From Micropterix aruncella (Eukaryota; Arthropoda; Insecta; Lepidoptera; Micropterigidae): 64,000 bases of DNA. Every line of letters starts with the position of its first letter. Within the stretch, counting starts at the first letter, position 1. Under the pieces are notes generated by a model. It was not told the DNA's origin, ran no database searches, and saw nothing but the letters and a program-made list of their open reading frames with translations. The position numbers and the translations under genes were made by a program. Below are positions 42,501 through 48,500 of the stretch, piece after piece. The stretch spans positions 22,668,758-22,732,757 of the forward strand of contig OX155957.1 in assembly GCA_944548615.1 (NCBI GenBank), read 5' to 3'.

Positions 42501-45500
42501 AAAGTTATATGTGAGAAAAGAATGAAACAGTCATTAATATTTAATATATGTTAAGTAATATAGAATTAAATATAAAAATACCTAGTCAAAACAAAGTACA
42601 ATTTATTGTCAAAATAATATATAACAAAGTCAAATAATTTTTGGTAGTTCAATGTAAAAATATACTCAACATACATGTTTAAAAATATGTTAATAATTTG
42701 TGCACCTAAGTTTTATTAAACTATTATTTCTAACATTTTATGCATGGTTAGTCTGTCATGATTCAATAACCATTTCTTTAATTTATTTTTGAATTCCCTA
42801 AATATCAAATTCATTTTTATTTCCATATTGATCAGATTGTAAAATCTCGGCGTATAGGAAGACACTTCATGCGGTTACCAGACGATGAGGGCTATTCTCA
42901 AATTATATCCACAGTGCAAACAAAACTGCCAGTGTGCTAACGAATTACGATTGAATCAACGATCTCAACATTATAAATAGTGTTTTCTGTGTTTTGAGAG
43001 AAATTGGTTGGTAATGTTGGTTTAACAGTTGGCAAGCGAATTTTTACGTTCCAAGGCTAGGTAAGACAGGAAGCGGTCTGGCTGCGCGGGAGAGTCCACC
43101 TGCCCCCCGTAGACTGAATCATGTGATATTGCGTCATTGTGGTTAAACAGAAGACGATCTATCGCAATGGGCTAGATCAGCCCACGACGGTCAATGGGCA
43201 GATTGCGTTTATTCACAAAATCCACACGGGCAAAGTTAGAAATGGCTGATGAAACTACTGAAACTACTGCGCAGTTCATAGATCTTGAGCGGGAGTATGT
43301 TTTTTTGTATGATCTATATAAGTGTTCCGCAAACTTTTGGTGTTCAAGGTACACCTACCAAATCAAGAAATTTTAGAGGCACACTAAAGAAAATAACAAT
43401 GTTTTTTTAACATTTATTTATTATTAACCCCTCGCGTACCAGACGGCCCGAAACGTCCAGAATTGATATTTACCGTCGAACCCCAGACGGCCCGAAATGG
43501 CCAGGCGAGGCCGACCGCTAATTATGTTAGTACAACTTTGACTAATAATTATGAATAATCTTTATTGCTTTACATAACGACGTTACAAATATCTAATAGC
43601 AAATTTCAATAGGAACATAAAACAGGTCTTTTTTAGACGATCGGTGTGACAGTTTCGGAGTAATCGTTTTTTTTCTGAAACGCCATCTTTTTTTTGAGAC
43701 TCGCGAATTTCTTACGGGCCGTAAAGCACACATTAAAATTCAAACCGCGGGCCGCGAGGGGTTAAAATCAATATAATATGAAGAGTTGTTTAATGAGGAA
43801 TGTGAGCCTGCTCAAGGTGCCATTCCTAAGCGACGGCTGTGGCGACTCCAGCCGCGCGGCTCGAGCCGCGGGACTATGACTCATACTGCTTCGCATGTAA
43901 ATAAATGAAACCCATTCCTATGACGCGGCTGGCGCCGCGCGACAGAAGCGGCTCTAGTAAGACGGCTCGAGCTGTACGGCTAGACTGCTCATGCGAGCAG
44001 TCCAGTCAAAAAAGGCCGCGACGACTGGAACTCTGTTTATACGGTTTTGGTGTTTATTTCCCTATTAAATCATGGATGACTCGAGACTTATCGAACTAGT
44101 GCGACAACACCCTTATGCTTGTGTAAGCAACCAATCTTCTGTCCGCTTTAATCTTGTCGAGATCTTGCTGAAGCTGACCACTGCATAGAATAGGATTTGT
44201 GAAGAATTTTGTGTCATCGGCAAAGTAGTTGCTCTGCGATGCGATTGAGGCTTGAAGATCCGTAATATACAAGGTGAACAAAACTGAACCCAGCACTGAC
44301 CGTTGGGGTACTCCACTGGATACAGTGAAATAATCAGATTTAAAGTCGCCTACTTTCACTTGGAAGGTGCGACCAGTTAGGAAGTCTGATGTTAAAACAG
44401 GAAATAAATCACACGATACTCACTTGACACGATATTGACTTGCCCGCACTCTGTTTGACTACCCTACTCCGCAGCAGGCTGCGGGCAGTACGCTGCCTAT
44501 TTGACCTAGCCTTTAGTTACGCTCTTCAAGGAACAATATACATTCAGGGGCAATAGAGTTTTTATTATCAATTACAAACACACCTATGCACTGAGGTTAG
44601 GGTCTCTGTTTACCCCCGGGCAAATATAATAATAAATACTAAAAAACTATTAGTCATAACATGGCTCCTGGTGGAAGTGCATTAAATTATAATAAACTAG
44701 CTGACCCGTGCCCACTTCGTTGGGTGGTAAAACTTCTTATTTGTGATGAAATTATGAGTGTGGTTCGGTTAGTACTGAGTGGTATGATTTATTAACTGAC
44801 TGCCAAAAGATATGGTTAAAATGGGTTATATTTTTACTGCATATGTATGTATGTATTTGCATGCCAATTTGACTATATTACCATTATTTTAGAGTGTCTT
44901 CTTGTGCAGCCTTCCGCAACCCTGGGGTCGGGACCCCGCACGGGGTCGCGAAATATAATTATGGGGTCGTCAAAAAAGTCAACAAGGTCCTGTACTTATC
45001 GATTTTTATTAAAGTTTATGCGTAAAATATAACCTCTCCACATTTTGATTCCAATTTCTTTAAAACGGAGAGATTCGATGAACTTAAAAGAAAAGGAGCA
45101 GCTGATCGATTTAACGAGCTATTTTCAAAACCACGGATCTATCCAAGTTCTGGATAATGACGGAAAAGGAATATCCACTGTTATACAAAATATCTCTGCT
45201 GAAATTGCTACCATTCGCATCTACATACCTGTGTGAGACAGCTTTCTCTACATTGACCGCTATGAAAACAAAATATCGCTCCAGACAATGTAGAACCTGA
45301 TTTGCGGGTGTCTATTTCTGATAACATATCACCAAGAATTAATATGCTGACTGAATGTGTGCAAGCACAAGGTTCAAATTAATTTTTAAAACTTACTTAC
45401 CTAATTTTCTTAGTGAATAAAATGTTAAAATAATTGCTTGTCTCATTGAATGCCTTCATAAATATGTTAAAGGCATATTTTCTCGTTTGCTCTAATATTA

Positions 45501-48500
45501 TTTCCCCAAATAAATAAACTTTCCGATATAATTTACGAAATAAAAACAGGTAGAACATGGAGGAAAATTGAAGTTTACCTTGATCTCGTTACCTGAACCA
45601 ACCTTTGCATTTGTAAATTTAGTGTTTTTTTCTGGGGTCGCTGAAAACTCTTTTTTAAATTTTGGGGTCGCAACATCAAAAAGGTTGCGGACCGCTGTTC
45701 TTGTGAGTGTCTTATTTGTGAGTGTCTTATCTTTTTAATATAGAGTAAAAGGGAAATTATATGCAGTAAAAGGGAAAAGTCTTTTGTTTTAAACACAGAC
45801 GATAAATTTACTTATTTTGATAACAATTCATAATTGTTGATAATATGACCAATAAACATGATCTGACGATTTAAATTATTTAAAAAAAAATAAAATACTA
45901 CTTTTTGTGACTTAAATATAAAAGTTAGACATATGCTGTCGCTGACTTTTTTGTAGGCATTATCAAGCTCTACAACTTTTCTCTAGAACTTAATTATATA
46001 TCTCTCATCGTTAAGGCAGCGTTAGTTAGAAACGTTTTCGTTCGACCGTTTTTTCTCCGACTTACTTACGAAAGTCTTTTCATTTTTCGGATTAATATAT
46101 AGCCTCTGATACTCACAAATAACATGGCTTTCTATTGGTAAAAGAATTTTCAAAATCGGCTCAGTAGATCCAGAGATTACTTCCTTCAACCTCACAAACT
46201 TTACCTCTTTATAATATTAGTATAGATTAAATTTTTAATACTAACATAAGATGAGGGAGAAGATTGTCGTTTAGTTCGCCTCTTTTGTGCAATCGCTCGC
46301 ATGCAAATAAAGCCGCTGCACGCTTCGCCATTTTTTTAGTAGACATATCGGGTCCCTAAAATAAATAATAAGATAAATAAACAAAAACGAAGATAAATAA
46401 ACGAAGTCATGTCAAATCTTCCTTCCAGAACTGTCAAGTTCTGGCAGAGGCGGCATTTCCTGCCGAAGCCCCAGGCCTCATGTCTCATCTCAACCGCCAT
46501 TTCTAATGATAGATAATCCATATTAATAAGGAATAGCATTTATAGGAGATAGACAAGCAAATATATTAAAAGGAATAAAAAACACACCTGCCGTTACAAA
46601 AAGTGAACTACTCTATTTATAATGATTTTTTGTACGGTTTTTATATGAAATATTGGCAGTTTAAGGACATCGGAATGGCTTCTAAATCTGAATGCTGAAA
46701 AGTGTGTTGTTCTTCATCTCGGAAAAAAGAACGCTAAGCAGCCGTACTTTCTGTAAAAGACCAGTCTTTGTACAGTGAAATCACAAAGGGATCTTGGAGT
46801 AATAGTCACCAAAGATCTAAAATGGGAAGAAAACTATACTGCAATGGTAAAGAAAGCAAACTCTCTATTGTTCATCCTTCGCAGAGCTTTTCCCCATATC
46901 CCAGAGGAACTGATGCTGAAAATATGTAAGTTATTTGTATGACCCATTTGGAACACGCCTATCAGATCTGGAATCCATACTTTAGGAAGGATATCGATCT
47001 TCTAGGGAAAGTCCAGCGAAGAGCGACTAAATTGCCTTTTAACTTGAAGTATCTAATATACGAGAAAAGATTGTCGGCTCTTGGTTTGACCACTCTGGAG
47101 CAACGCAGGGCACGGGGTGACCGAATCGAGACATATGATTCTGACTGCATTGTATGTCATTCCTGGGTTGCAGACTAACAACACCATGAAAACCAACACA
47201 CATCAGCGTGAATCATTCCATTCGAATTCCAAGAAACATTTCCTCAGCAGTAGAGTGGTAAAGGAATGGAATGCTCTCGCTAGTGAGGTGAGTGCCAAAA
47301 GTATCACAATGACTTTAAAAATAAACTGGACCTATTCCACAAAAACTGAAATGCAAGCGCGGACTCAGGCTCATCAGCTTAAGCTAGCTACCTGCCTGTT
47401 AAATATATAATAATAATAATTAAAAAAATTATGGGGATTTCCAGTTGCTTTTAAACTTTCCACAGAATTTACATTTATCACTTTTTCTGTTGACTAACTC
47501 CAGTTTTCCTGCATGGGAAGAAACTATGATATCCACTTGGAATTTTGTACGTTTCGATGACCCCCCGCTGTCTTTGCTTTTTAATGTTGACAGGCCAAGT
47601 TCCTTAAGTCGATCTTCCAATGCCTTGTTTCTCAGCGGTGCAACTATCTCTGCACTTTTCCAGAAGATCTATGCCCTTTCCAAAAATAGGGATTCCATAT
47701 CTGGAATGAGTAATCGAGGAGTGGGCAAACATAGGTTTTAAACTTTGAAAGAAGTTTTAACTTGGAGAAATACACCTCCATATTCCAAGCGGAGGTATAC
47801 GTCATTATTGAATGTGCGGATATCAACATCCATAAGAACTACTCCAACCACCGTATCTATATCCACTGAATTCACAGGGTAATTCTAAGATGGGTTCCCG
47901 GCCATGCAGGCATCGAGGGAAATAAAAAAGCCGACGAACTTGCTAAGACTAGAGCAAAGGAAACGTTCTACGGCCCTGAACCTTGCTGTGGCGTACTTAA
48001 AAGCCTTGCAAACCTAATGCTCAAAAAAATATATTTAGAACAATCCGTCAACCACTGAAACAACACGCCAGGTTTGAATAATTCAAAAGCGCTAATTAAG
48101 GCTTACGACCACAAGACTGCCCGTGAGGCCTTATCGCTAAATAGGAACAATCTAGGCATACTGGTGGCTTGTGGTCAAGGGGCAATGTGGCCTGAACAGA
48201 CACATGTACAAACAACCTTAAGCTCCGGGACACGGAAATGTGCAGGTTCTGCCAAGAGGCAGAGGAAACTCCGCTGCAACTCATGTGTGAGTGTGGTCCG
48301 ATGATGCGTATAAAAACACCCATTTGCACTTGGGTGGTCATTACCTCCAACCTGAGGAGGTAAAACAATCTGGCGCCAAAAGCCTGTTGCGGTTCTTAAA
48401 TGACACGAGGCTTAGCGCAGAACAATAGCAGGTGGCGAACAGAATATATCAGCAATGGTGGCAGTGGTACAAGGCTCATAAAAACCTTAGAAAACCCCCA

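Noticed and set aside
46336..46539. 67-codon minus-strand ORF touching Dicer exon 2
   Set aside because: Different frame, begins in repeat DNA at 46440-46500 and has no homology.
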